A DNA stretch of 64,000 nucleotides, from positions 2,604,001 through 2,668,000 of the forward strand of contig OY781436.1 in assembly GCA_963676875.1 (NCBI GenBank). Reading direction: 5' to 3'. This DNA comes from UBA6244 sp963676875. GTDB lineage: Bacteria > Bacteroidota > Bacteroidia > Bacteroidales > F082. A program made the translations under genes and the position numbers. Below the pieces are notes generated by a model. That model did no database searches, was not told where the DNA came from, and saw only the letters and a list, made by a program, of their open reading frames with translations. Of this stretch, positions 1 to 8,439 are shown piece by piece; the first letter of the stretch is position 1, and each line of letters starts with the position of its first letter.

Positions 1-626
1 ATTCTATTTTCTATATGATTTTTACTTAATCTCCATTCGTTTTCGTAACTCCATAAATCAGATTTATAGAAGAATTTTTTATGAAATTGTTCCGTTGTAT
101 CATCTAGTCCTGTAATAGTTGGGTATTGTGATTGGTAGACAATCGGTTCAAGATAATCGAAGTCATAATTTTGAAATAATGATTTAGTCTCTAATCCCAC
201 CACAAATCCAGTGTGGTCCTTAGAATAATGAGACCACATTAAAATATTATCTGGAACAGAAGACAATGATAGAAGTCCAATTATTGAATCCCATTTTTCT
301 AATTGCTCAGGTCTTTCACTAGCTAATTTGTCTGGATGCCAGAATGTTTTTTCATCGGTTACCTTTTTTGCATACTCCCGTACTAGCTTTTGGTCTTTAT
401 CTTTATGTACAATATTTATTAATTCTAAGTTCTTTTCAAAACATTCTTCATAAGTCATTAAATCCCATCGAATCGGGATATTTCCATCAAAAGGGTCATT
501 GAATTCAGATGGTTTTGGAAAATAGATTTCTCGTTGAATTAATAATCTACGATGAAATTCATTAGACCAGTCTCTGTATTTATATAGAGTCTGCGGAAGT
601 TCAATATTTGATATCCTTCTTGTCAT
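1..626 (-). CDS. DUF2971 family protein, C-terminus cut by window edge
   Basis: The minus strand is open from an ATG at 626 to the window edge, giving about 208 residues without a stop. The N-terminus reads LYKYRDWSNEF, then FNDPFDGNIPI, then WSHYSKDHTGFVVGLE, and near the edge WSYENEWRL. This order of YKYR, FNDPFD, W-S-H-Y-x-x-x-H-x-G-F and W-x-Y-E-x-E-W-R is the DUF2971 signature. The family is found widely in defence and mobile islands and its biochemical role is unknown. Only 53 bp separate it from the next gene on the same strand (stop at 680), with no palindromic junction between them, so the two may be co-transcribed. The C-terminal end lies outside the window. Confidence 0.8.
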   Translation of the reverse strand, partial: MTRRISNIELPQTLYKYRDWSNEFHRRLLIQREIYFPKPSEFNDPFDGNIPIRWDLMTYEECFEKNLELINIVHKDKDQKLVREYAKKVTDEKTFWHPDKLASERPEQLEKWDSIIGLLSLSSVPDNILMWSHYSKDHTGFVVGLETKSLFQNYDFDYLEPIVYQSQYPTITGLDDTTEQFHKKFFYKSDLWSYENEWRLSKNHIENR

Positions 627-679
627 TTATAGTTTTCTATTTTTCTCCATTTTTTCTCTTTGTTGTCGAAAACGAATCT

Positions 680-1114
680 TCATGTCGGAGTATAACCATT
701 TGTTTCACCACTCTTTAAAATGAAATTTGCTTTTACAAACCTTAATCCGTGATCAAAGAACAATCCTCTTTTTGTTCTTAAATCTAAGTACCCAATATTT
801 ACATCAATGGTATCAGTCGAGATAATATTTTGAGTGATTCTTAATACATTCAATTTTCTTTTCAATCTCAAAGACTCTTTAATCAACTCGTCAGAGGTCA
901 TAAATAATAGATAATTGAGTTCTTCGGTATTTTTCAGTCGTTTTGTTGTTTCATTCATTTCAACATAGAAGGTTGTCCCGTGAAGAAAGAACATTTGAGG
1001 TTGAATCGTTTTGACACACATACTGTCTAACTCAGATGGCGAAATATCTTTCGATTGTCCATAAGTCTGAGAATTAAATAGTGCAATTGTAATTATTATC
1101 AAAATCAGTCTCAT
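680..1114 (-). CDS. small exported protein of unknown function
   Basis: 144 residues. The first 19 residues (MRLILIIITIALFNSQTYG) look like a Sec signal peptide, so the mature protein is probably periplasmic or surface-bound. I recognise no family. The rest is mixed alpha/beta with a basic helix (ESLRLKRKLNVLRI) and a C-terminal stretch that could be beta-rich. The start codon lies 20 nt from the AAC edge of the palindromic element at 1134-1265, the same spacing as at other island genes, which supports both the start and its being a real gene. Its product sits upstream of a DUF2971 protein on the same strand. Confidence 0.55.
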   Translation of the reverse strand: MRLILIIITIALFNSQTYGQSKDISPSELDSMCVKTIQPQMFFLHGTTFYVEMNETTKRLKNTEELNYLLFMTSDELIKESLRLKRKLNVLRITQNIISTDTIDVNIGYLDLRTKRGLFFDHGLRFVKANFILKSGETNGYTPT

Positions 1115-1133
1115 CTGGCTTTTTTATTATGGT

Positions 1134-1265
1134 TGCTAACGGTTGGCAATAAGAAACGTAGGGCATTTCGAAGCATTTTCTTATCAACTCGCTAAGCCAT
1201 TTGTTAAATGTTATGTTGTTCAAATTTTGCACTATCTGCCCTATGTTTTTTATTGCGTGTTGCGC
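1134..1265. repeat. attC-like imperfect palindrome, junction 1
   Basis: The arms are GCAATAAGAAACGTAGGGCA (1146-1165) and TGCCCTATGTTTTTTATTGC (1237-1256), complementary at 18 of 20 positions. The edges are TGCTAAC (1134-1140) and GTTGCGC (1259-1265). On the minus strand this reads AAC at the end next to the preceding gene and GTT next to the following gene, as in integron attC sites. The stop of the nuclease-like gene (1250) lies inside it and the next start (1114) is 20 nt beyond it. The outer heptamers match the attC consensus only in part. Confidence 0.5.
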
Positions 1266-3004
1266 GTAGTAATTCTATTCTTCACGGAATTCATTGCAAT
1301 GTACCTACCATCCCTTTTTTTATCAATATTTTTTTCATTTTTGAATCCTAAACCTCTTTCATAAAGTAAATCATAAATGTCTGTCATAAATGGATGTGTC
1401 TTAAAGTGGAATCTCTCATCACTTGGTATTTCGAAATTCTTTGAATTTAAGAAAGCACCCCATATTTCTAACTCATCATTAGAATCTAATCTTCCCTGAA
1501 GTTTCTCTCTTAACCTAAAAAATTGAATTAATCTGCTTAATGAGATTTTCTTCTTTTTCAGGGTCAACATTAGTACTTCAAAATCATTAATGGACATTGA
1601 AAGAGGATAAAAATCATCGTCTTCATTTAATTCAACTAATTCAGGAGTGTTTATTTGAGGTTCTCTAAACTTATCTAATGTTATAATAATTGAAAAAACA
1701 TTTGGGTACTTTGATGTATTGACACAATAAATCGGTTTATTTTTTAAATCAGTAATTGTTAATGAATCCTCGAAATAAAACTTATCCTTTATTCTCCAGC
1801 ATTGTTCATAGCCTTCAATTATACTTTTTTTAAATCGGGAGAATATTTGTTTGTAAATATTTATTGTGTCTGGTATTCCGCTTAATTGAACCTCTCGATG
1901 GGCTTTATTTTCAATAATTAATGCGAGGTTTTTAAATAAAAGCAATATGTCTTGTGCATTATTTTCAACTTTATATTCATTATAAATATGTGCAGATTTT
2001 CCAAAATAGTTTCTAAGTACATCCTCGGTTTTATTCTGAAGCCAATTCCCTCTATACTTAAAATACGCCTCTCGTTTTTTTGAGGAATCCATTAAACTAT
2101 GTAGTTTTCGGTATACTGCATGTATTATTTGTTTAATGTCAATTATGATATATTTATCTCTTGAAATTTTAAAGAGTGGCCTTAGAAGTACTTTATTAGG
2201 TTGAGTATAATAGAGATAATTTTTATCATCTTCCCTTTCGATTTCAAACAAACTCAAGAATAAACTAATTTTTGTTTTATCATATTCTTTACATAAATCA
2301 GTCTTTGAGATTTTGAATTTGGCTCCACGCTCAGTGAAGTACTTAATGATTTCCAAAAAATCTTTATCTGTACCTTGATAATTCCATTCTCTTGGGTGCT
2401 TTTCAGTTCTTTTATACTCATCCCACAAATGCCTTGCTTTTACTGATTCCCTTAGTATTCGGGTTGGCGTATTAAGTCTTTCCTCATACTGTTTATCAAT
2501 TAAATTATATATTTCAATGAATTCATTTACTTCTAAACCTGTCAAATTAAGAATCGTATCATTAAACGGGCTGAAGATATTTTCAATACGTTCAATTTCT
2601 TGCTCTTCATAATTTAAATTTCCAGTATCGAAGTAATTATTAAATACTGGCATACTTGTTTGATAACAACTATAGAAGCTTTCAGCGTCATCTTCTTCTT
2701 TTGGAAGTAATTCATCATAATATCCGGCTCTTGCTTTAATGCTTTGTACAACTATTTCTTTCCATGCTTCGTCAGTTTCTACTTCTTTTTTTGAAATTAA
2801 ATTTGTTCCAGATGATATATTCAGTGACGCTAAATAAGTTAGTTGCCTAAATGGAGAGTCTAATCCTTGAAAAGGATAAAAAGGTATTCTCGGAGGTTCA
2901 ATTAGAGTTAATAACTCTGCAATATCACCAATAAAACTTTCTGAGTTGTATTGCGATACAATTTCTTTGAGTCTCTTACTTTCTATTGTAATATCGAATT
3001 TCAT
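1250..3004 (-). CDS. PD-(D/E)xK nuclease-like protein
   Basis: 584 residues from the ATG at 3004. An in-frame ATG at 3031 would place the start inside the palindromic junction at 3013-3145, so the shorter form is preferred. The middle of the protein carries a candidate PD-(D/E)xK core: TEDVLRNYF (E about 327), AQDILLLF (D about 352) and LIIENKAHR (E about 365, K about 367). This is the usual E...D...ExK order of restriction-endonuclease-like folds. The first 300 residues are mainly helical and match no family I know. The last codons run into the palindrome of junction 1, so the C-terminal tail may be incidental. The neighbour upstream is a GmrSD-like restriction protein, and a defence role is inferred from fold and context. 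Confidence 0.6.
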   Translation of the reverse strand: MKFDITIESKRLKEIVSQYNSESFIGDIAELLTLIEPPRIPFYPFQGLDSPFRQLTYLASLNISSGTNLISKKEVETDEAWKEIVVQSIKARAGYYDELLPKEEDDAESFYSCYQTSMPVFNNYFDTGNLNYEEQEIERIENIFSPFNDTILNLTGLEVNEFIEIYNLIDKQYEERLNTPTRILRESVKARHLWDEYKRTEKHPREWNYQGTDKDFLEIIKYFTERGAKFKISKTDLCKEYDKTKISLFLSLFEIEREDDKNYLYYTQPNKVLLRPLFKISRDKYIIIDIKQIIHAVYRKLHSLMDSSKKREAYFKYRGNWLQNKTEDVLRNYFGKSAHIYNEYKVENNAQDILLLFKNLALIIENKAHREVQLSGIPDTINIYKQIFSRFKKSIIEGYEQCWRIKDKFYFEDSLTITDLKNKPIYCVNTSKYPNVFSIIITLDKFREPQINTPELVELNEDDDFYPLSMSINDFEVLMLTLKKKKISLSRLIQFFRLREKLQGRLDSNDELEIWGAFLNSKNFEIPSDERFHFKTHPFMTDIYDLLYERGLGFKNEKNIDKKRDGRYIAMNSVKNRITTRNTQ

Positions 3005-3012
3005 TTTATTAT

Positions 3013-3145
3013 GCCCAACGGAAAATTGCATGTTACGTAGGGGATTTGCGTGTGATTATCTGTCATGGTACGCACTAAAGATGTGCGGAGATTGACAGCT
3101 CGCATACCACTGAAACCCCTATGGAATATGCAAAATGTTATCGGC
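3013..3145. repeat. attC-like imperfect palindrome, junction 2
   Basis: The left half has GCCCAAC (3013-3019), TTGCAT and CGTAGGGG. The right half mirrors it with CCCCTATG, ATGCAA and GTTATCGGC (ending at 3145). On the minus strand the edge facing the nuclease-like gene is GTTGGGC, a perfect match to the attC R' consensus GTTRRRY. The DUF262 gene stops at 3148, three bases outside one edge, and the next start (3004) lies nine bases outside the other. Confidence 0.5.
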
Positions 3146-3147
3146 TT

Positions 3148-5013
3148 TTATTCCTTTTCTATTATCCAAATTTTCTTTACAATTTCAAACAATAGCTTAC
3201 TTCTGTATTCTAAGGTTTCTGAATCAAATATTTCAAAATCTTTAAACTGCATTCCTGTTTCTGATTTGAAATTATCAATAAAATCAATAAATCTTTTATT
3301 TGAGGAGTGATAAAAACTATCAACGAGTGTACGTCCCCAAACTAAACCATTATTATAGGTTAATCGTTTCCCTGAATAATATTTCTCATTGTTTGAAATA
3401 ATATTATCCATATTGTATAAAAGCAGTAACCCCCCTAAACGGTTTCTTTGATTTTCAAATTCTTCTTCTGAACCAAAATGATTTTTGTTCTCATCATTTC
3501 GTGATAATATATGCTCAATATGATAACCCGTTTTATGTCCAGTTTTTGTTGAAATATAATGAACACTATTTTCCATCTCTTTCTCCATCTTTTCACAAAG
3601 ATATTTTTCAACTCTTGCAAAGAAATACCTTAAAGGTCTCCGCTCAATATTATCATATCCTCTCGTTTTAAATCTATCATAATCAAGTAAAGACGAGATT
3701 TCCGTTAAACTTCTGGCATCTTTAATTCGCTGCTCAATTACATTATTAAAGATTCGTCTATATTCATTTATATCCTTGTTTTGTAAATCATTATTTAATT
3801 GATAGGAGATTTCTTGATAATTGTTACTATTATAGATGCCATTTAGACGCAAAAGCATATAAAGTCTGTCAATTTCTTTTGCAATTATCTCAATTTTGGG
3901 CTGTTCATCTTTGTCATTGATTTCACACGCTGCAATAATATTTTGATATTGACCTGATAAATCATTAATATCATTATTATAGCTTAGATACTCAAATTTA
4001 TTTTTTCTGATTTCGGAATAGAGAATAGAATAATACATTAAGTCATTTTCAATAAATGATTTGATATTTTTAATGTGATTTTCGTCTTTTTTCCGAAATT
4101 TTAATTTTTCTGCAATGTCATTTGCCTCAAAAATATATCGATGATATTGATTATTAATAGCTTTTTCAATATCTGCATTTCTTTTGAAGATAAATTTCCC
4201 TTTAAAATAATCAATAAAAAAATCATCTTCAATCCCTCTTAGTAATGTAAGAGCATCTTCCCAAATTTGACTATATTTCTCTGTATCATCTTTTTCAAGA
4301 GCTCCAACTAATTTTCCTTTTAATATCTCAAACGGCTTAAGGGCGACACCTCTGTCATTAATTACTTCAAAAACCATTGGAGTATCATCTTTTTCAATTT
4401 TCAGTTCAACAAGCACTAAACGTTCCAAAAAGTACATTATTAAAGCTTGCAGTTTTTCTTTAGACAAATTTTTATCATCAATGTATTTCGAAATATCTTT
4501 ATAACGGTTATTTATATTTTCTTCTGTAACGCTATTAAACTCCTCGGTAAACTCATCTTTGTCGACAAGATGCTGCATTATTCGTTTTCTTTTCTCGTTG
4601 TCAATCCAAAAGATATTTCCTTTAAACTTGTCTTTTCCGTAAATACAGTCCTTCAATGTATCAATAAGGTTCTCAAAGTAGATTTTATCAGTATTTGTTA
4701 GATGAAGTAATTTAACCGCAATAAGCGTTAATGTTGTTAATCTTTGCTGACCATCTACAATATATTCTTTACCTTCAATATTATTTGTGATATAAATATT
4801 AAAATAATACCAATTATATTTAGCAAGAACTTCTGGTGTTATGTCTTTCCCTTTATGCTCCTCATATGCTAAATCAAAGGTGAAAAAAATATCATCTAAC
4901 AAAATATTGACAATCTCCTTTTTCCAAACATATTCTCTTTGATAAAAATCAATATAATAAGTCCTTTGCTTTAAACACTTTTCTACTGTCTGGTTATTTG
5001 GTTGTATGTTCAT
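3148..5013 (-). CDS. DUF262/DUF1524 protein, GmrSD-type restriction enzyme
   Basis: 621 residues. The N-terminal DUF262 domain has the FYQREYVW motif (about 23-30) and the VDGQQRLTTL motif (DGQQR at 87-91). In GmrS, BrxU and SspE this motif binds or hydrolyses nucleotides. The C-terminal DUF1524 domain has HIEHILSR (about 498-501), the His-Me/HNH nuclease signature, followed by NRLGGLLLL and conserved asparagines. The fused arrangement is typical of type IV restriction enzymes that cut modified phage DNA; the substrate here is unknown. Length fits the family (550-700). A 483 bp region containing repeat A lies just upstream of its start. Confidence 0.85.
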   Translation of the reverse strand: MNIQPNNQTVEKCLKQRTYYIDFYQREYVWKKEIVNILLDDIFFTFDLAYEEHKGKDITPEVLAKYNWYYFNIYITNNIEGKEYIVDGQQRLTTLTLIAVKLLHLTNTDKIYFENLIDTLKDCIYGKDKFKGNIFWIDNEKRKRIMQHLVDKDEFTEEFNSVTEENINNRYKDISKYIDDKNLSKEKLQALIMYFLERLVLVELKIEKDDTPMVFEVINDRGVALKPFEILKGKLVGALEKDDTEKYSQIWEDALTLLRGIEDDFFIDYFKGKFIFKRNADIEKAINNQYHRYIFEANDIAEKLKFRKKDENHIKNIKSFIENDLMYYSILYSEIRKNKFEYLSYNNDINDLSGQYQNIIAACEINDKDEQPKIEIIAKEIDRLYMLLRLNGIYNSNNYQEISYQLNNDLQNKDINEYRRIFNNVIEQRIKDARSLTEISSLLDYDRFKTRGYDNIERRPLRYFFARVEKYLCEKMEKEMENSVHYISTKTGHKTGYHIEHILSRNDENKNHFGSEEEFENQRNRLGGLLLLYNMDNIISNNEKYYSGKRLTYNNGLVWGRTLVDSFYHSSNKRFIDFIDNFKSETGMQFKDFEIFDSETLEYRSKLLFEIVKKIWIIEKE

Positions 5014-5060
5014 ATTGTTATTTAGTTTTTATGATGCAGTGTCGTTTTTTAATTGCCGAT

Positions 5061-5548
5061 TACTAGTGTATAAACAAACCCCTATTGCATTTATCTCCCT
5101 TATACCTTCACCAGCAAAACCCCCATTTTGTTTTTCTTTATGCCTCATTAAGTTGAAGATAGCCATTTTTAAATGTTTCTAAACGTTTAATGTTGTCTTT
5201 TTTTTCAATGCTATTTCAGTGCACTATTGTTCAAAAACCACATCCATCAAAACCAGATATCTGTTGACACTTTGCTCAATGTAAGGATTCACGGAATAGG
5301 TAATTCTAGTTGGTTGTAGATTTTTAATTGCTCAAATGTAATATAAATATTTATAAGTAGCTCACCGTGAGTGGTTTTTTTGCTGTTGTATCTATGGAAA
5401 CTGCCCCACGATAGTGGAAGCAAGAGTATTAAAAAAGTCCGGCATGCGGAGGTGCGGGGACTTCGCTACGGTATGAGTGGCGCAACATCAATCGGTACAG
5501 GTGGCACACTTTGCTCTGGTATGAGTGGCACAAGAAGGAGCGGTTTAA
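5061..5548. repeat. island repeat family, copy A
   Basis: One of four related blocks (others at 9321-9754, 11339-11758 and 13461-13898). Shared landmarks in order are: a CCCTTATACC start, TTTCTAAACGTTTAA, AACCAGATATCTGTTGACAC, GGATTCACGGAAT, TTATAAGTAGCTCACCGTGAGT (containing the small palindrome CTCAC-n-GTGAG), and a GC-richer end with GGTATGAGTGGCACA. Near the end, three degenerate versions of that last motif occur about 24 bp apart. Copy A loses homology after GAGCGGTTTA. It has no convincing coding sequence. Confidence 0.75.
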
Positions 5549-5645
5549 TCAGGCATATCAACGATTATCAAAACTCCCATCAATAAGACCCTCAGGAAAA
5601 ATTGTACAATCCCCATATACAGGACGATTGATTACCTGTGACTTA

Positions 5646-5779
5646 GCCCAACACGGTTTTATACTCAATTGAGCGAGTTTTCACTAAATTCCGGAGTTGA
5701 TTTACAGGTTATGGGTGATGTATTCATCCTAGCCTGTTTTTTGGGGCTCAACTGGGCCTTAAAACCTATTATGTTGCCA
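5646..5779. repeat. attC-like imperfect palindrome, junction 3
   Basis: The left edge GCCCAAC (5646-5652) is followed by ACGGTTTTA. The right side has TAAAACCTATTAT followed by GTTGCCA (5773-5779). The arms pair through GGTTTTA/TAAAACC. The minus-strand edge facing away from the channel gene is GTTGGGC, the attC R' consensus. The K+ channel gene stops at 5787, eight bases from the right edge. The next gene in line (start 5013) is unusually far away because repeat A lies between them. Confidence 0.45.
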
Positions 5780-5786
5780 GCAGGCC

Positions 5787-6596
5787 TTATTCAATGATTT
5801 CTTTCCCACAATGTGGACATTTTTTATACTTTTCTTTTTTTTCTTTTTTCATGTCTTCTATTTTACTGATAAAGCCAGCACTAATAAGTCCGGTCGGTAA
5901 TGCAACTAAGCCTATTCCAAGTAACGCAATTATTCCACTAATAATTTTTCCAATTCCAGTCACGGGATAAACATCTCCATATCCAACAGTTGTCAAAGTA
6001 GCAATTGCCCACCAAAATGTTGCCAAGATATTCGGAAACTGCTCTGGCTGTTTGTCGCTTTCTGCAAAATACATTAAGAATGAAGCAATTAACAGAATAA
6101 GGAAAGTAACAAACCCTGTCACCGCTAATTCTTGTTTCTTGTCTTTTACTACCGCCCAAATTAGATTCAGTGCGTTATTGTAACGATTTATTTTTAAAAT
6201 TCTCAGGAATCTCGTTAATCTTAAGACCCTTAAGAATCTTAAGTCGACTTTTATAAGCATGGGTAAATAAAACGGAAGAATAGCAAGAAGGTCAATTATT
6301 CCATAAGTTGAAAATATGTATTTTAGTGCGGATTTAATTCTGGACTTAGATGGAAAACTTATGTCTGAAACGTAAAGACGAAGTAAGTACTCAATTGTGA
6401 AGACAATTACAGAAAATAGATTGAACCCTACCAATAGCCGATAATACTTTTCGTCGATTTCATTAATCGACTCTAGAATTATTGAAACTACGCTTAAAAT
6501 GATAAGTGTCATGATTACATAGTCAAAAAGTCTATTGATTTTCTGCCCATGTTCTCCTGTCTCAACGAGTTTATAGATTCTTTCTTTTAATATCAT
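5787..6596 (-). CDS. voltage-gated potassium channel, six-transmembrane type
   Basis: 269 residues with six predicted membrane helices. The S4 segment RFLRVLRLTRFLRILKINR (about 120-138) has arginines every third residue, and the pore filter TTVGYGDVYP lies at about 202-211, a canonical K+ selectivity sequence. The family forms tetramers in the inner membrane. The short cytoplasmic tail is lysine-rich and ends in CPHCGKEII, a half zinc-ribbon motif that is unusual for a channel. The gene sits singly between two attC-like junctions and next to a Macro-TIR protein. Its start is 21 nt from the junction edge. A role as an effector in defence is possible but only an inference from neighbours. Confidence 0.88.
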   Translation of the reverse strand: MILKERIYKLVETGEHGQKINRLFDYVIMTLIILSVVSIILESINEIDEKYYRLLVGFNLFSVIVFTIEYLLRLYVSDISFPSKSRIKSALKYIFSTYGIIDLLAILPFYLPMLIKVDLRFLRVLRLTRFLRILKINRYNNALNLIWAVVKDKKQELAVTGFVTFLILLIASFLMYFAESDKQPEQFPNILATFWWAIATLTTVGYGDVYPVTGIGKIISGIIALLGIGLVALPTGLISAGFISKIEDMKKEKKEKYKKCPHCGKEIIE

Positions 6597-6616
6597 GATG
6601 TTTTCTTCAGGGTTGA

Positions 6617-6746
6617 TTGTAACGTTTAGTAGAAGAATAGTACCCGATTTCGGGCTTCATCCCTGTTAGGCTACAGGAAAGTTGAAGAGGACTACAACTC
6701 TTGAATTTACTACCCACTCAGCTATTATTTTTATTCATTGTTGGCA
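6617..6746. repeat. attC-like imperfect palindrome, junction 4
   Basis: The left edge TTGTAAC (6617-6623) is followed by GTTTAGTAGAAGAATAG. The right side, CTATTATTTTTATTCAT then GTTGGCA (6740-6746), is its imperfect complement. The channel gene starts 21 nt from the left edge (6596) and the Macro-TIR gene stops 13 nt from the right edge (6759). Pairing is weaker than in junctions 1 and 2, so this call depends on the shared layout. Confidence 0.38.
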
Positions 6747-6758
6747 TTAATTATTCTA

Positions 6759-7760
6759 TTAAATATACTCAGGTTTAACACCAATTGGAGGAGTCTCGTC
6801 TATATTTAATAAGTCATTAAGCAATCTTTGTTGATTAACACTTTCTCGTTGTTCATTACCCCAATGAATCACATATTTAGTCTTTAAGAAAATTGGAAGT
6901 CCTTTCGCAAGTTCATTTTCTCGAACTATAGTTATATATTTAGTTGATTCTGGTGGCAAGTTTGATATATCCCCTTGTATAATCATTGTTTCCCAGCCAA
7001 CCCCACCAAATCTACCATCTGCTTTTTCTGCATACTGTTGATTGGTAACAATTATTACTTTATCAGCTAAGGACAATTCATTAGTCATAAACTGTGGCAA
7101 GTCCATACCTGTCTTAAGATGCCATAAATCAATTCTTGCATTAATTCCATTCTTTCGTAAAAATCTTGCAAGATTCTCAACCCATAATTGATGATCTGAA
7201 TCAGTTTTAGTGTAACTTATAAAAACTCTTATATGCTTTTCTATTTTGGAGATTTTGTTTTCCTTTTCGGTTGTTTTAATCCCTTTGAAAAAGCTCGTTA
7301 CTCTTTCAAAAACTGACTCATATAAGATATTTATTACCAGTGTTGATTCTGAACTACTATATTTTTTAAATCCAGTTTTTAAAGCGTCAATTACCTTCTC
7401 ACTCTGAAGTCCACCTGCGCCCGCTCCTAAAAGTGGTGCATTGATAATTTGAATCGCAGGGTTTTCTGCAGTTAATTTACCTAGTTTCTCTCCAATTTGT
7501 TCTATTGCAGCAACTTCTGAATAGTTATTCTTTACAGAAACCGCATAAGCAACATATTGAGCAAAATTTTCGGCACCTTTAAATGGTAACACGTCAATTT
7601 CACCTAACTTCATATTTGATTTGGGCAAAGGAATATTATAGGTCTTCAAACGACTAAATACGAATTGTGTAATTGTTCCGGATGTCGAACAAGGAAGTAC
7701 AATCATGTCAGATGTACCATTGAATAAATCTCCTAACTTAAGTTGAATTTTTCCAGCCAT
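6759..7760 (-). CDS. Macro domain-TIR (SEFIR-like) fusion protein
   Basis: 333 residues from the ATG at 7760 (MAGKIQLKLG). An earlier in-frame ATG at 7811 lies inside the palindromic junction and is rejected. The N-terminal part (about 4-150) looks like a Macro domain, with IQLKLGDLF, DMIVLPCS and the nucleotide-binding loop NAPLLGAGAGGLQ (about 107-119). Such domains bind ADP-ribose derivatives. After a lysine-rich linker comes a TIR/SEFIR domain (about 177-333): IRVFISYTKTDSDHQLW, ARIDLWHLKTGMDL, and GGVGWE with the candidate catalytic glutamate. Bacterial TIRs break or cyclise NAD+, and in type II Thoeris a Macro-domain effector senses the TIR product. Here both modules are in one chain. 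An anti-phage role is inferred. Confidence 0.78.
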   Translation of the reverse strand: MAGKIQLKLGDLFNGTSDMIVLPCSTSGTITQFVFSRLKTYNIPLPKSNMKLGEIDVLPFKGAENFAQYVAYAVSVKNNYSEVAAIEQIGEKLGKLTAENPAIQIINAPLLGAGAGGLQSEKVIDALKTGFKKYSSSESTLVINILYESVFERVTSFFKGIKTTEKENKISKIEKHIRVFISYTKTDSDHQLWVENLARFLRKNGINARIDLWHLKTGMDLPQFMTNELSLADKVIIVTNQQYAEKADGRFGGVGWETMIIQGDISNLPPESTKYITIVRENELAKGLPIFLKTKYVIHWGNEQRESVNQQRLLNDLLNIDETPPIGVKPEYI

Positions 7761-7779
7761 GGTTCTTGTTTTATATAAA

Positions 7780-7923
7780 TGCCAACGGATTGAATATGAT
7801 GCGTTCCGCATCTTATTCGATAAGTGTTTATGGTTTTTGAATTTTCAAATTTACTAGATCGTTTTCTGTTAAAATGAAACCGCGGCATGCATTATATTTT
7901 TTATTAGCACTAGTATGTTATTC
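7780..7923. repeat. attC-like imperfect palindrome, junction 5
   Basis: The left edge TGCCAAC (7780-7786) is followed by GGATTGAATATGATGCGTTCC. The right side, GGCATGCATTATATTT and then GTTATTC (7917-7923), is largely complementary (AATATnATGCnTnCC). Inside the left arm is a second tight hairpin: GAATATGATGCG (7792-7803) pairs with CGCATCTTATTC (7807-7818) at 11 of 12 positions. The Macro-TIR start lies 20 nt away and the membrane-protein gene stops within the right edge. Confidence 0.42.
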
Positions 7924-8439
7924 ATCTTTCATTAATTCAAATGCTTTTGTAATCTTGAACACAACTTGCACTGAATCAATAATAGCCCAAAAAATTAAAA
8001 AGTTTCCAATAAGAATGAGAGTATTTACAAAGTATTCTTTCGTAATTAAATCACTTTCTACAAACCATTTAAGAAAAGGGATATTTATTTCCTTAAAGAA
8101 GAAAAGTAATAGAATAATAATAAAGGAGTATAGAGAAAAAATAGCATTCTCTTTTAGTTCATCTACAAGTTCTGAGAGTCCATTTTTAATTGCTCTTATT
8201 TCTTCATCAGTAAAGACCCTGTTTTTCGTTTTTGTCAATCTATGTATTGATAGGTAAACAGTGTTGACTGCACTTAAAAATATTCCAATGATAGCTACAG
8301 TAAGTCCAACTAAAATTGATACTGCATTAAAAATCATCTTTTCAAGTAACAATGATAATGCTATTTGGTTAATCAATGCACTAATTACTATTGAGAATAT
8401 GATAATACAGATAATGATGAGTTTTTTATTCATTTTCAA
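7918..8439 (-). CDS. four-helix integral membrane protein, unknown function
   Basis: 173 residues with two pairs of membrane helices: about 7-27 and 38-60, then, after a charged loop of about 40 residues (HRLTKTKNRVFTDEEIRAIK), about 100-118 and 138-158. No family is recognised. It overlaps the upstream gene by 14 bp (its ATG at 8439 lies before that gene's stop at 8426), so the two are almost certainly translated as a pair. A small four-helix membrane protein coupled to a soluble partner resembles the layout of membrane-effector defence systems such as Kiwa, but I see no sequence basis for assigning it to any of them. Confidence 0.7.
   Translation of the reverse strand: MKMNKKLIIICIIIFSIVISALINQIALSLLLEKMIFNAVSILVGLTVAIIGIFLSAVNTVYLSIHRLTKTKNRVFTDEEIRAIKNGLSELVDELKENAIFSLYSFIIILLLFFFKEINIPFLKWFVESDLITKEYFVNTLILIGNFLIFWAIIDSVQVVFKITKAFELMKDE

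Noticed and set aside
1143..1364. Plus-strand 73-codon open frame
   Set aside because: It lies across the palindromic junction and the 3' end of the nuclease-like gene and has low-complexity hydrophobic content typical of a shadow frame.
5371..5586. Open frame of 71 codons inside repeat copy A
   Set aside because: It is made of the repeat's reiterated GGTATGAGTGGCACA units, is not kept in frame in the other copies, and resembles no protein family.
1134..7923. The junction palindromes as ordinary rho-independent terminators
   Set aside because: The arms are separated by about 70 nt loops, lack T-runs, and have conserved AAC/GTT edges. The true terminators in this window look different (short stems with T-runs).
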